NCBI GenBank assembly: GCA_003665825.1
Contig: QPFY01000016.1
Span: 682,001-746,000, forward strand
DNA length: 64,000 nt
Reading direction: 5' to 3'
Source of the DNA: Microbotryum silenes-acaulis
Lineage: Eukaryota; Basidiomycota; Microbotryomycetes; Microbotryales; Microbotryaceae
The translations under genes were made by a program, and so were the position numbers. Shown here piece after piece: positions 12,501 through 22,902 of the stretch; position 1 is the first letter of the stretch, and each line of letters begins with the position of its first letter. The notes beneath the pieces were generated by a model. It worked only from the letters and a program-made list of their open reading frames with translations. It made no database searches and was not told the DNA's origin.

Positions 12501-13222
12501 CCTCGCTCAACGAACGGGATCGATCGCCAGTGTCTTCTTGGGAGGCACTTATGGTCCCATCTTTTCGGGTCTGCTGGGCACGTTCGGCGTGTACATCTTC
12601 TCGTCACTTCTGTACCTCGATCCTTGGCATCTTTTGACGAGCATGCCGCAGTACTTGCTCATTGCGCCGAGTTTCATCAATATCTTGACCATGTGAGTGG
12701 ATGACTACTTTAACCCTATCCGTGGTCCCCAAACTTACCCCTGAACACGCGTGTCTTATCCAAAGCTACGCATTCTGTAACCTCCACGACGTCTCCTGGG
12801 GTACCAAAGGTTCCGACGCCAGTGCGGCCCTCCCCTCCGTCACCTCGACCTCAACCGACAAAGACAAAGACCGCATCATCGAAGTGCAAGAAAAACCCCA
12901 AGAAGACATCGATTCGACCTTTAAAGCGACCGTACTGCGCGCGATAGCCAAACACGACGAAGTGGCAGAACGGGCCGTGCCGACGATGGAAGATCGGAAC
13001 AAGACGTTCCGAACCCGTTTTGTCGCGTTTTGGTTATTGTGTAACGCCCTGTTGTGCGTCGTCATCTCGAGGCTCAATTCCGAGGTCCAGGCGAGATACT
13101 TCCAGGTGATTTTGTGGAGCGTATTCGTGACGGCGGTGGTGAGGTTGTCGGGCATGATTTATTACCTGTTTGGCGAGTTTGGGTTCCGTATTGCGCGGCT
13201 TTGTGCGCGTGGGAGACGATAG
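9527..13222 (+). CDS. Chitin synthase (division 1, class I-III type)
   Basis: Nine exons (9527-10113, 10240-10312, 10384-10450, 10524-10589, 10662-10735, 10804-10863, 10942-11300, 11370-12692, 12766-13222) join to 1021 residues. The N-terminal about 200 residues are Ser/Pro/Tyr-rich and probably disordered. The chitin synthase N-domain ([53 protein letters not shown]) and the catalytic core follow. Visible catalytic motifs are [23 protein letters not shown] and [10 protein letters not shown]. About six to seven membrane segments follow, with HDVSWGTKG in the C-terminal part and two final helices. The enzyme polymerises UDP-GlcNAc into chitin at the plasma membrane. The QRRRW and EDR motifs are intact, so it should be active. 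I cannot decide class I, II or III without an alignment. Confidence 0.95.
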
Positions 13223-13532
13223 ACACTTTGACTGTTGGGTGTGTGTAGCTCCTTTGTTCTGATCTTTATGACATGCTTGATTTACAACCTGTCTTTCGCA
13301 GAGAAGGTGATCGCGTTGTAGAGACAGAGGAGTGTGATGGCGATGCATCGCTCGCTCCGCTCTCAAACATGATGCGCACACGGTGTTACGAAACCGGTCG
13401 TAATGCAAGCAATGTAATTTCTACACAATACAAAACAGTAGTATGAGTCTACAGAATCTAAAACCAGACAAAGATAATTGCTAGAGACAAAAACAAGACT
13501 TATGTACAAACTAAATGGATGGCTCACCGTGT
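13223..13532. other. Short intergenic region between convergent genes
   Basis: This is the 3' flank of the chitin synthase and of the RING gene. It is AT-richer than its surroundings at 13410-13510 (aatctaaaaccagac, caaaaacaagact). No coding sequence seen. Confidence 0.35.
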
Positions 13533-16286
13533 CTACTCGTCCTCGTCATCCAAATGTGTGATCTTTGGCAACTTCCTCCACCCTTTGCGCGCCCTTTTCT
13601 CCTTCGACCCTTTATCCACCTTCGTACTCGTACTCGTGCTGGTGCTCGCCTTCGCACTCGTTTCCGTCACCTCCTCCCCAGACCCCTTTTTCTCAGCCCT
13701 CCTAATCGCCGCCTTCGCCGCCGCCTTCCTCGGCGACTCGTGACTCTCCTCAATAATCACCGACTCATCCTCATCCTCATCCTCCACCTCAGAGAGCTCC
13801 TTTCCTTTTCCCCGCCTCCTCCTTCGTTCCTTCTCCTCTTCCGCTCGTCGAGCCTCTCTCCTCGCCTTCCTTCGACATTTCGTAGCGCCCCTACCTTCGT
13901 TAGGGAACGATGCCTCGCTCGAGTTTTGCGTCGAGTCCGAATGTCGTGAGGAAGAGGTCGATACGGCGCTTTCGGAATCGGAATCCCCATCGGAGCCCGA
14001 GCTCAAGGATAAAGCCGCATCCGAAGTGGGCCCCAACCTCGACTTCTCGTCAGAAGAGGCCACCTCACTCTTCCTCCTTTTCCTCCTCGACGAAGCCTCT
14101 CCATCCGTTCGTCGTCGCTTCCGAATCGGCGCATCATCAATGAACGCCTCGTCTTCCGAATTGGGCTGTTCCTCCTCCTCCTCCTCTTCCCGTGGCCTGC
14201 GTACGCCATGTCGAGGCATCGATCGGACAGAGATGTCGGGCCCTTCGTCGTCGGATTCGGCTTCCCCGTCGTAGTGTCTTCGTTGAAAGTCTTCGTCCGA
14301 GGAAAGTTCGTAGACGCGTTGGCTGATAAAAGGGCAGCCCAGGAAGTAGAGAGCATCAGCGACCGATTCCAATATTGGTGCTCCCACACCCCTCGACTAA
14401 CCAGTGTGCACACTCCCCCGTCGCCTCAATAATTTCCCACGAACACTCGGGGCACCTCCTTACCCCATCATCTCGATCCCTCGCGACCCTCGTCCGTCCA
14501 TTCGTATTCCCACCCACGTCCAATTCCATGAACAACCCACCCCACGTCTTGTCATGCTCATCGATCGTTACCTCCGTCTCGTCCGCTTTGTTGGCATCCG
14601 ATTTGGGAGGGGCGGATTCGTCGAGATCACCGATGAGACCTTCTTGTTCGGCTTGACGGATGCGATGGGCGAGGTCCGTCAGGGCGAAGATACGCTTGGG
14701 GGCGGTGTCGACTTTGGTACGGCACGAGGGACACATGACGTTCGAAGGGTGAGGGGGGGGATGAGCCATGGGTGGTACAGGTCCAGCCTGATGCACCTCT
14801 TCATCTGCAATGATGATCCTATCTTCGATTCTGGCTCCCGCCGCTGGTGCTCGTCCAGGCGAAGTAGCAGGAGACGTTGAATCATTCTCCCTCGGTGATC
14901 GATGCCTCAGGCTCACCGCCGGTTCGATCCTCTCCACTCTCGCGATCCCCTCCCTAGCCGCTCCAATCGCTCCAAATGCTTGCTCATCATCATCATCGTC
15001 CGAACTAAGCTCGACGAATCGACCCGCGGAATCTTCGGCAGTTGCTTGAGGCGGGCGGTATCCAGGTTCGGGACGGTTCATTTGGAATGATCGGTTCCCG
15101 ACGGTCAAGCGGATCGTTTCCATGCCTTCGGGCGGAGTCGGCGGTTGATCGGCTTCCCAGAAAGATAGAAAGGAGGCATCGTTACCTTCTAGTTCCGAAT
15201 TGGAGGAATCAGAATCGGTGTGGGAGTTCGAGCCGGATCTCGACAAGTTCTCTTCGTTGTCTTGATCGGCTTCTTCTTCTTCATCGTCGTCGTCCCCGTT
15301 GTTGGCGCTGAAGAAGCAGTTGATGAGGCATTGACGGCAACTGCGGCACGGTACATCGGAACTTTCGAGTCGGTCAAAGTAGTCACTGATCTAGTGACCA
15401 TGGAACTTACAACACATGTCCACATTCCAGAGCATGAGGCGCTTTCATCGTCTGAAGGCAGATCCCGCACTGGGCCGTCGCTCGAAGCGAATCGGTGAAC
15501 TGAGTCAATTGGCGGAGCAGTTCGTCTTGTTGGTCGATGAACGTATTGTTGGCTTTCATCTTGTCCTGTGTAAGTCAACTTGGATACGCTACCGTCAGTA
15601 CGAGTGATAGCCAGCCGCTGCGCGGTGGAGAGAAATGCTTGACTTGCCTCATAAGATTGTCTTTCCTTTGCCCACGCAGCCATGGACTTTTGTACGCGGA
15701 GTCGGACCTCGGCTCTGGAAATCATATCGTCCTGATCGCGGTCCGAAGTGGTCAAGGTTTGGCTCGAAGACTTGTTCTTGCGCTTGAGGTCGGCGGCGAT
15801 GACTTCAGACTTGGCTGGTTCGGGTTCGGGTTCGGTGATGTCGGTCGTGACGCTGTCGTCATTGTGGGTGACGCTGTTGGTACCAAGATCATCTTGCTCG
15901 AGCGTGGTCGATGAGCTTGCGCTGAGAGTGGGTTTTCCCTTTCCCTTTGTCGTAGCGGCGATGGCCGCTGGCTCGAGCACTTCGAGAGAAGCGGAACGAT
16001 CACCGTCGTCTTTGCTGTGCTCGACGAGCATGGTGCGGCGTCGTTTGCTCCTCCTGGGCGACGTCTCGGTGGTGTGATGGTCGTCATCTTGGGCTGGGTT
16101 CTTGCGAGTAAAGCGCTTGTATGGAGAGGTGGTACGCTTTGAAGCACGTCGCTGCGAGGAGCCGGTAGGGCAGGCGATAGGAGCACTCGCGGCGCCTTTG
16201 TGGGAAGTGGAGTTGGAGCTGAAGGACCTCGACGCGTTGTCGTCGTCGTTGACCAAGGCAGAGGCTGAACGTTTGGCGCGGGGCAT
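13533..16286 (-). CDS. RING-type protein with a split RING and acidic/basic disordered regions (putative nuclear E3 ligase)
   Basis: Four exons (16286-15648, 15565-15411, 15361-14402, 14322-13533) join to 847 residues. The N-terminus is basic (MPRAKRSASALVNDD; SKRRRTMLVEH looks like a nuclear localisation signal). A coiled-coil-like segment precedes CGICLQTMKAPHALECGHVF and CRSCRQCLINC, the first half of a RING. A long acidic insert of about 180 residues follows, and then NVMCPSCRTKV supplies the last Cys pair. A second four-Cys motif, CPECSWEI...GECAHC, is completed only by splicing from 14402 to 14322. The C-terminus alternates acidic and Lys/Arg clusters. RING proteins recruit E2 enzymes; E3 activity here is inferred. 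Intron 1 uses a GC donor (GCAAGT, 15647-15642). I do not recognise a named orthologue. Confidence 0.75.
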
Positions 16287-16725
16287 GGTGAGGACGATGT
16301 GAGGTGTGGAAGGGGTGGTAAAGGGTTCGCAAGCTTCGGGGGACAGTGGAGGAGGTGAGGACAAGGGCAAGAGAGAGAGAGAGCAAGAGAAGCGGACTGT
16401 GCGATGTGCCGACGGGCAGTTCGGCGTGGCAATGGTCAACAGGTGAACCGTGCGCTACGTCTCCCTATGTCTCCCTATGTGCCGCCCAATGACGCGTGAC
16501 TTGGTTGGCGCTTGGGCCGCGCGGGGGCCTCGGGGGAGGCGCACGACTTGGCAGCCACCCGGAAAAGCGCGACCACTAGCGCGACCTTAGCGCGACTGAC
16601 GAGCGGAATAGAAAAGAAACCGGCTGAGACATTGTTCAGAGCGACTTTTGGGGCTGCGATCCAACCCTCTCAGCCACCTCCACCGCCCACTACCACTTTC
16701 CACTTTGAGCGTCGTCTAACTCGGC
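16287..16725. promoter_or_regulatory. Divergent promoter region (RING gene / TRS20)
   Basis: Upstream region of two divergent genes. A short direct repeat (gtctccctat, twice, 16458-16480) and a GA tract (gagagagagagagcaagag, about 16370) are visible. No coding evidence; the open frame leading into 16439 on the minus strand lacks a supported start upstream of 16286. Confidence 0.35.
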
Positions 16726-17677
16726 ATGAGTTACTACTTGGGTCAGTCCAGCCCGCACCCCTCCACCGATGACCCATCCGCCCCAGCTCCCACCTCATGC
16801 TCACCCAAGTGAGTGCTACTGCTGAACAACAACCCCTCCATCCCCTCCCCCAGTACTCGTCGGCACCCTCGATAACCCCTTGTACGAAACCTACCTCACC
16901 TCGACCAAATCCGCCTCGTCCACCATCCTCTCCGTTCCCGTTGTCTCGTCCGGAGCGCCCGCCACGTCCTTCTCCATATTCGGATCCCTTTCTCCGAACC
17001 CCAACTCCAACTCCACCTCGACCTCCAATCCCAACAAGCCACCACCGCCTCCACCTTCTCTTCCAACTGGAACCCAGCCACCACCGTCGCAGAGTAACGA
17101 TACTTTCGTAGGGTATGGGCACAAGTCGGGTCCGCAGGGGAGACATGTGATGCAGCTCGTCGCGCATGCCAGTCTTGATGTCGTCGAGGATGTGCAATGG
17201 ACCAACGGGGCAATGTATGTAGGGATCATACCTTTGTTTTACGAATCTTCTTTTCTCGTTGTACTGATCCTGCCTGTTCATCAGGTACCTCAAATCGATT
17301 GACAAGTTTCAAGAATGGACAATCTCCGTCTGGATCACACCGGGAGGTGAGCCTCGCCAGAGGGAGCATCATCAATCCAAGCCGTTCTGGATCACTGAAT
17401 CGTTTCTGACGGTCCCCATAGGCGTCAAGCTAATCCTGCTGCACGAGGTCAAGAACGATGATGGGATCCGCTTGTTCTTCCAAGAGACATGGGAGAATTA
17501 TGTAAAAGTGAGGAACTCCACCTTCTCTGGTGAGAGGCACAGACTGAAACGCTGTGAACGGACTCGCTTACTCTTGATCGATAGACCTTGTTGAATCCCT
17601 TTCACGAACTCAACAGCCCGATAAGTAGCCCCGTGTTCGACGCCAGAGTCAAAGCCAGCGCCAAGAAACACCTTTGA
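16726..17677 (+). CDS. TRS20: TRAPP complex subunit Trs20 / sedlin (TRAPPC2)
   Basis: Five exons (16726-16741, 16854-17214, 17285-17346, 17422-17507, 17585-17677) join to 205 residues. MSYYLVLVGTLDNPLYETYL is the sedlin first strand. HVMQLVAHASLDVVEDVQWT, YLKSIDKFQEWTISVWITPG, VKLILLHEVKNDDGIRLFFQ and LLNPFHELNSPISSPVFDAR follow the TRAPPC2 longin-fold order to the terminal AKKHL. TRAPP tethers ER-derived vesicles and acts as a Rab/Ypt1 exchange factor. Sedlins are usually about 140 residues. Here about 65 extra residues (Ser, Pro and Asn rich, with a run of prolines) sit between strand 1 and helix 1. Exon 1 codes for only five residues plus one base. This is the trafficking partner class of SAR1 at 5.1-6.5 kb, but the two genes are not adjacent. 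Confidence 0.92.
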
Positions 17678-17852
17678 TTCAGTCTCGCATCCTTTGCTGT
17701 ACTTTCCAAACCATGCCTTTGTTGTAACAAATGCGACGACGAATCACACGATGAGACAAAAAGTTTTGTCCACAACACACGTGTTCGATTACAAGAAAGT
17801 AGTATCCACAGCCAGTCAATGTTCTCCGTCCACTCGCTCACTTAGTACCCGC

Positions 17853-18798
17853 TCAAGCCTGTTTCCTCACCTCCTGCATCTGCACCCGATGATCCCCCTT
17901 CTTGGCCCTCTCTGCCAACTTGGCCTGTCGTTTACTCGTCGGAGTCGACGAGTCCTGCGTCGACAAAGTTGTGGTTGATGACGATCGAGTGGTTGCGTTC
18001 GAGGTCTTGCCGGGTCCTTGGGATGATTTGGAGGAGGTTTTAGAAGGGAATAGGTAAGGTTTTGCGAACGAGTAGAGGCGGTAGAGGGCGTAGAGGGGGA
18101 TCTGGAGAAGGGGGAGGCAATAGCAATAAGTGATGTGCTTGTGATAGGTAGAAGTGGGGTGGGCAACGAGGAGGTGGAGCGGGTCCGAAGGAAGAGAGAG
18201 AAGCGAACGAACCGAGAGGTAAAGTGCCCAGAACTTGCGACTGATCAGCGCCGTCGTAGCATGAACGAATAAGGTGACGTAGATGATGTCGAACATGTAC
18301 CTGCTCGCAGGAACCAAGAATCCGGCATCAGCAAGACGAAAATAATCTTTCCCCCCGCGTGTGGGCTACTTACGCTGCCATCCCTGGACTCCCAACATCA
18401 TCTTTCCGTCGAGCCATCCCTTCGAGTTGGTACCATAGGATCAAGGCGATTGAATCCGTTGTGAAGAAGTAGAAGAGATGTTTCCACACCCTCAACGATG
18501 GGAAGAAGGCCCAAGAGGCGAGGGAGATGGCCTGCGAGGAGGGATGTCATGGATGGGTCAATGCGAACTTGAATGAGTTGCTTCAGATTTCGTACATGTG
18601 TGATGAGGAAGGCAAGGTGGAGTTGGTGCAACGTTTTGGCGTTGGAAGCGGCGATTCGCTTTCCACTTGCTCCGGCCTGTCATCATGCAGCAGCGTGCGT
18701 CATGTGAAAGGGCAGCAGCGTGGCGTCGGGAGAGAGTATGTACGTCAGTGTTTGGGTCAACCGAGTCTTGCATCTTCTGCAGGTCAGCGACGTACCAT
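17853..18798 (-). CDS. TMEM208/Snd2-like ER membrane protein
   Basis: Five coding segments (18798-18796 = ATG only, 18676-18596, 18531-18374, 18300-18213, 18101-17853) sum to 579 nt, 192 residues. The sequence reads M then AGASGKRIAASNAKTLHQLH. Hydrophobic helices follow (HLAFLITHAISLASWAFFPS, FYFFTTDSIALILWYQ, YMFDIIYVTLFVHATTALIS, IPLYALYRLYSFAKPYLF). The basic tail TSKRQAKLAERAKKGDHRVQ is the TMEM208 family signature. Yeast Env10/Snd2 and human TMEM208 are components of the SRP-independent (SND) ER targeting route; that role is inferred by family. An intron begins immediately after the ATG (GTACGT, 18795). The next upstream in-frame sequence offers no better start. Convergent with TRS20. 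Confidence 0.85.
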
Positions 18799-20055
18799 CT
18801 TCGACGGGTCACCAGCTTCGACTGGAACGGCGTGTGGGGGAACGGCGTCATCGCACCTCCGGCGCAAGCCATTGGATTTGTTTCCTCCCCACGACTGCCA
18901 TCAGTCGGAGCTGAGGATTCAATCACTCAGCTTCAAGTGACTTCGCTCTAAATAACGTCCGGGTACTACAGCGAGCAAGCAGCAGTTCGATTGTCCCTGT
19001 ATCCGGATCCCGCAATGATGGCTCCTATACGCAGCCCGGATTGGAAGCCTCCTGCACTCCACTCTTCTCCCAAGAAAGACTTGAGAGAGTACACCGGGGT
19101 TCTCACTTCAATAAAAGTCTTTCCTGTTCGCAAACACAGAGGTCATGCCCTCGTTGAGAACGTCAGTTGTAACGGATGACCCATCCGATCGCGAAATTTT
19201 GGGGGCTCGCGTTTTCCTGCTCTGAGAGTCGTGTGACGATTGGGGTGGAGGATTTCACCCTGGTGTCTCTGTATATTGTGCCCTACAAATTTGGGGTGCT
19301 GAATATTTTTCTGTTCTAGTTGTAGGTCCGGTACGAGGGTTAGATGGCCAACTCCACCGCTCGCCTAAATATCGGCAAGTGCAGTCACTTCTCGGAATCC
19401 ACCGGCATGCCTCGCTACGAAACCGTGGGATGCCCAGTGATCGATCGAAAACATTACAATACTTCATGTTCCATCTTCCATTCGATACCGAACATCTCCG
19501 TCAAGGATCCCGCAGACTACTGCCGTGATAGGTTTCAGATCCGAACGCGCGATGAGAACTCCGCGTCAATGAAGCGGATGAGCCAATCGATGTAGGCGCA
19601 TGGGCACAGCTCTCTCTCTCGATCAAGCGCGCGGGCGCACCACAACCGCAGTCCCGAAAAGCCGAGCCTCGCGCTCTCCTCGGAGAATGCCGTCACGAAG
19701 GTCCTATGTGAGACAACATCGGCGTTTTCTTCGTCTTTTTCACGTACGCTTTGCACAAGTTATAGGGTGCTATTCAGAACACAGATCATCACATCATCAT
19801 ATTGTGTGACTATTGCCTCGAGACTATAGCGCACCCCTCAGCAGGTGGGAGGAGCGAGTAGGCGGGGGAGCGGGGCAAAGAGGAGTGAAAAAGGGGGGGT
19901 TGACGCGGAGTCTGTGGCCGGGGAAGAGGGTTAAAGGGGTTTGGACCTGCGATCGCAGGGCACTACTTCTTTCGAGTCAAAGTGAGAACTATCGTACGAG
20001 TTTGAGCTCTTAAGACGATGGTTTACACTGCCTCGATACAAGGGCAGGGTGAAGA

Positions 20056-20095
<40 letters not shown>

Positions 20096-20096
20096 C
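20056..20096. repeat. (GA)n microsatellite
   Basis: A near-perfect GA dinucleotide run of about 40 bp (gaaggagagagag ... gagaaagag). It causes Ser-Leu repeats in the antisense reading frames, which are artefacts. Confidence 0.95.
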
Positions 20097-21513
20097 CAAA
20101 ACCGGACTGCTAGCCATGAGAACCGTCGCCATGATGCTTCCCCGTAAGCAAAGAGTACGATGAACCCCCGCGAACCATGTACGGTACATATCAACACCCA
20201 TGAACATACCATCAAACTCCCCCTCAACCGATACATGGCCCCACAACGCTCACATCTGATCCCAAAACCCGGTCACCTGACCTTTCCAAGCGGCTTTTCC
20301 TCGGGAACTGTTCTGCTAGTTGGGCACTGCATACGATGTTGACGAATCAAGTCTCGGTACCTATCGAATTTCTGGCCGTGCGCCATAGCCACAGGGACAG
20401 GTAGGTGGTAACTGAGGCTCGCAGCCTGGCTACCGTTCCACGCACCCACGGGTCACGGCACCAAGTTTCGTCATCAATGCCATCATCTTCCGCATTGAAG
20501 TCCCACTCCTTAAGCCTGAATGCACCGTTGTCTGTGGCGTCGATAGAGTGATGACTCAAATCGTCGCTCGAATGATCCCTCATGTCAAAGTCAACTCCTT
20601 CGTTCGTGTTGTCGTCCGTCTCATCAATCGTGTCATAGGGCTGCCGGCAAACGAAGCCAAATCCCGCAGGTCACCCGCTGTCGTTCGCTGAAAAAGTTTA
20701 GCGTCGTCGGTACACCAAAGCCGAAGCTCCACGCACCCCTCCATCTGTTGTTCGCCCGTGTCCCGGGTGCACCGCCACAAGTAATCAAGGCTCGGGATTG
20801 ATGGCGATGGAGGAGGGTTCGGTCGGCGTTTTGGACGCCGCCTCGTCAGGATGCCGTGGATATTGTGGGATCCGGTCGCATCCGTCATTTGAGCTTGTCA
20901 AGGCCAATAGAAGTCGTAGCGGCAGCAAGTTTTGGACTTGGTCGCCTCGACAACGATCATTTCCGGCGGCCACGACTCGGAGAGGAGGGAGGCTAAAGAT
21001 GGCTTACGGGAGGGAGATGAAGAGGAGGTGGTGTTGTACGGGCCTTCACTTTTGCACCGCCAAGACTCGGAAAATGACAAGCAATGGTGGGATCAGTAGG
21101 GCAGGATTTGGAAGGAAGACCGGGCCCGATGTGCGGATAAAGCGGTGAAGGAGAATGAAGAGAGAGCAGCGGTTTGAACGACCGGGACGTTTGAGGGGAG
21201 TTTGCTTCTTGTTTTCAGGTAGACTAATTCCAGGATCCAATAATTTTTTTCCTCGTCTCTCGCTTTTTGCGTGTTTCACGTCTCGTTCGGCATCGTCTCC
21301 AGTCTCCGACCTCAGCGTTTCGTTCCCGAACTCGGTCTCTCTCGTGTCTCTCGCAAGTTGGGTGTCTTAAAAGCTCTTAGTCATACCTTCACCCTTATAT
21401 TATCATACCATCTTTGATTGATAACATCTTTGATTGCTAATGCCAGCAGCGTAGCCGGAGGATTTTACAAAAGCCTCGCTCTTCGGGGACAAGACTGGCT
21501 CCTTTTCTCGTTC

Positions 21514-21813
21514 TCATACGGGCCATGACCTCACCCTTTTCTTTTTCTTCTTTTTCTTCTTTTTCTTCTTCGCCCCCTCCTTTGGTCCCGTGGTCGCCCC
21601 GTTCTCGATGATCGTGTCGGCCGCCTTCTTCTTCCTCCTCCTCGTGAATTTCTTACGCTTGGTCTTGGTCTGTCTTTCTTGTCTTTCCCATCTAGGGACG
21701 CAAGATTTGCTTGTGGTAGTGGCAGTGCGTGTCGCAGGGAGTCCATGCTTGAAACGATGCCGATGGGTGCATTGCGGTGGAGGAGGGTTGAAGCTTGAAA
21801 GTGGGGGTGCCAC
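21514..21813 (-). other. Lysine-rich open frame, doubtful gene
   Basis: A minus-strand open frame ends ...TIIENGATTGPKEG followed by about eleven lysines and RVRSWPV, then a stop. It has a preceding basic segment TKRKKFTRRRKKK. The run is coded by a ctt/ttt-rich repeat (21536-21575 on the + strand), so it may be only a low-complexity tract. I find no upstream exon or ATG that makes a convincing gene. It could be the basic tail of a ribosome-biogenesis-like protein whose 5' part is degraded. Confidence 0.2.
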
Positions 21814-21982
21814 TGGCCAATGTGTGCCGAGGCCAAGGGCCGATTAGCGTAGGCGAGTAGCAAGTGCACTACTTGGCCGCTACTAGTATGTTGCCTCCGG
21901 GCGCGGGCGGTGGGGGAGGGATGGTATACCATTCTGTACCAACGTTTTCCTGGGCCAAATTTCCAAAAGCTGCCTTAACGCG

Positions 21983-22557
21983 TTACGTGTAAGATATGCG
22001 CCTCTGATGTGCATAAAATACAATCTGTCGTTCTTGACCGATAGGCTGAAAGCAGGTGTTGTACAATGTGTAGCCGGACAAGCAGGTCAAGGTCGTGGTG
22101 CTGTTGCAGGTCACGGCGTTCGGATCGGTGCAAGGCAGGCATTGTTTGGCTGGAGGGTGCCCGAGCGGACGATACAATCGAGATCAGCCATTGAAACTAT
22201 GTGACAAGATTGGGTGGTAGAACGATGAATCGCAATGACTCACCATCCGGGCTGAGGCAAGTACCAGGAGTCTTGCTGCAGTCCACGGCTGCGCACCTGC
22301 TCAGTGGAGGTCATAGATAGGGGCTCAAAGTCAGCCCAATCGCCTGCATTGGCCCCAGTACCAAGGCTGAGCGCGAGCGGCATGCACCACTCACTTGCGT
22401 TTCGAGTTGGGCACACCGTATGAGCACGTCAGAGGCTCTGATCGACTGCACTTCGTCGCGTTCGTGTCGAGCGGAAGCCCATGACATGCGGCAGCCTTGC
22501 TACCCCAGGGAGCCGACTTGCCGCAGGTTACACCCAACTCTCTGCTTCGAGTCGATT
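21983..22557 (-). CDS. Cysteine-rich, probably secreted protein (5' end unresolved)
   Basis: Three exons can be joined on the minus strand. Exon A (about 22557 to 22393) reads VTCGKSAPWGSKAAACHGLP, TNATKCSRSEPLTCSYGVPN. A short exon follows (CAAVDCSKTPGTCLSPD, about 22300-22250; donor GTGAGT). The last runs from about 22157 to the stop at 21983 (AKQCLPCTDPNAVTCNSTTT, LTCLSGYTLYNTCFQ). The joins are in phase with GT-AG ends. Over twelve cysteines in about 120 residues, with CxxC pairs and N-x-T/S sites, resemble extracellular growth-factor-receptor or EGF-like Cys modules. That similarity is a pattern impression only. No signal peptide or start codon is visible because the exon-A frame is closed upstream by a TGA at about 22577. 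The gene may be 5'-truncated near the transposon-rich sequence. Confidence 0.45.
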
Positions 22558-22902
22558 CTGTGTACACACAACACTCTCACAGCTGCTAGATTGATTAGGA
22601 AAGTGGGTAGTAGATGCATTCCTCATTTTTCTCGCATCTTTCGGATGTCATCAATGTCACGTGTCCGAAGCGGTCGCGCGGGATTTCGGTCCCGAGATCG
22701 AAGGGTCCGAGCACACGCGTTGGCGGCAGTCGGCAGTCGGCCACGCGCGCCAAGGCCTAGCGCCACACGCGAGGGACCTTCCACTTGACTTGCCGCCTCA
22801 CCTCGTTGCTTCCGCTACAGTTCATTGTAGCGTCGCCATCGACTGTACAGGCCCCACGGCTCGCGTTCGTCCTCTTGCTTATGCACTTGACTCGGCGTCG
22901 CC

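Larger units (their letters stand above)
18799..21982. other. Gene-poor region, start of the 17-kb island
   Basis: About 3.2 kb in which I cannot support a gene. Open frames are short, with no consistent splice structure and no recognisable domains. The minus-strand frame 20580-20888 has a weakly protein-like composition (WRCTRDTGEQQMEGCVELRL) but ends in stops. It holds the GA microsatellite and a lysine-coding tract, both listed separately. Confidence 0.4.

Noticed and set aside
15189..16439. Single 416-codon minus-strand ORF as a separate gene
   Set aside because: The part beyond 15648 reads through the GC-AG intron and loses the RING; the upstream part before 16286 has no ATG context.
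18602..18950. Plus-strand frames overlapping the TMEM208-like gene
   Set aside because: They are antisense shadows with no conserved blocks and no splice logic.
19931..20246. Ser/Leu-repeat proteins in two minus-strand frames
   Set aside because: Produced by translation of the GA microsatellite.
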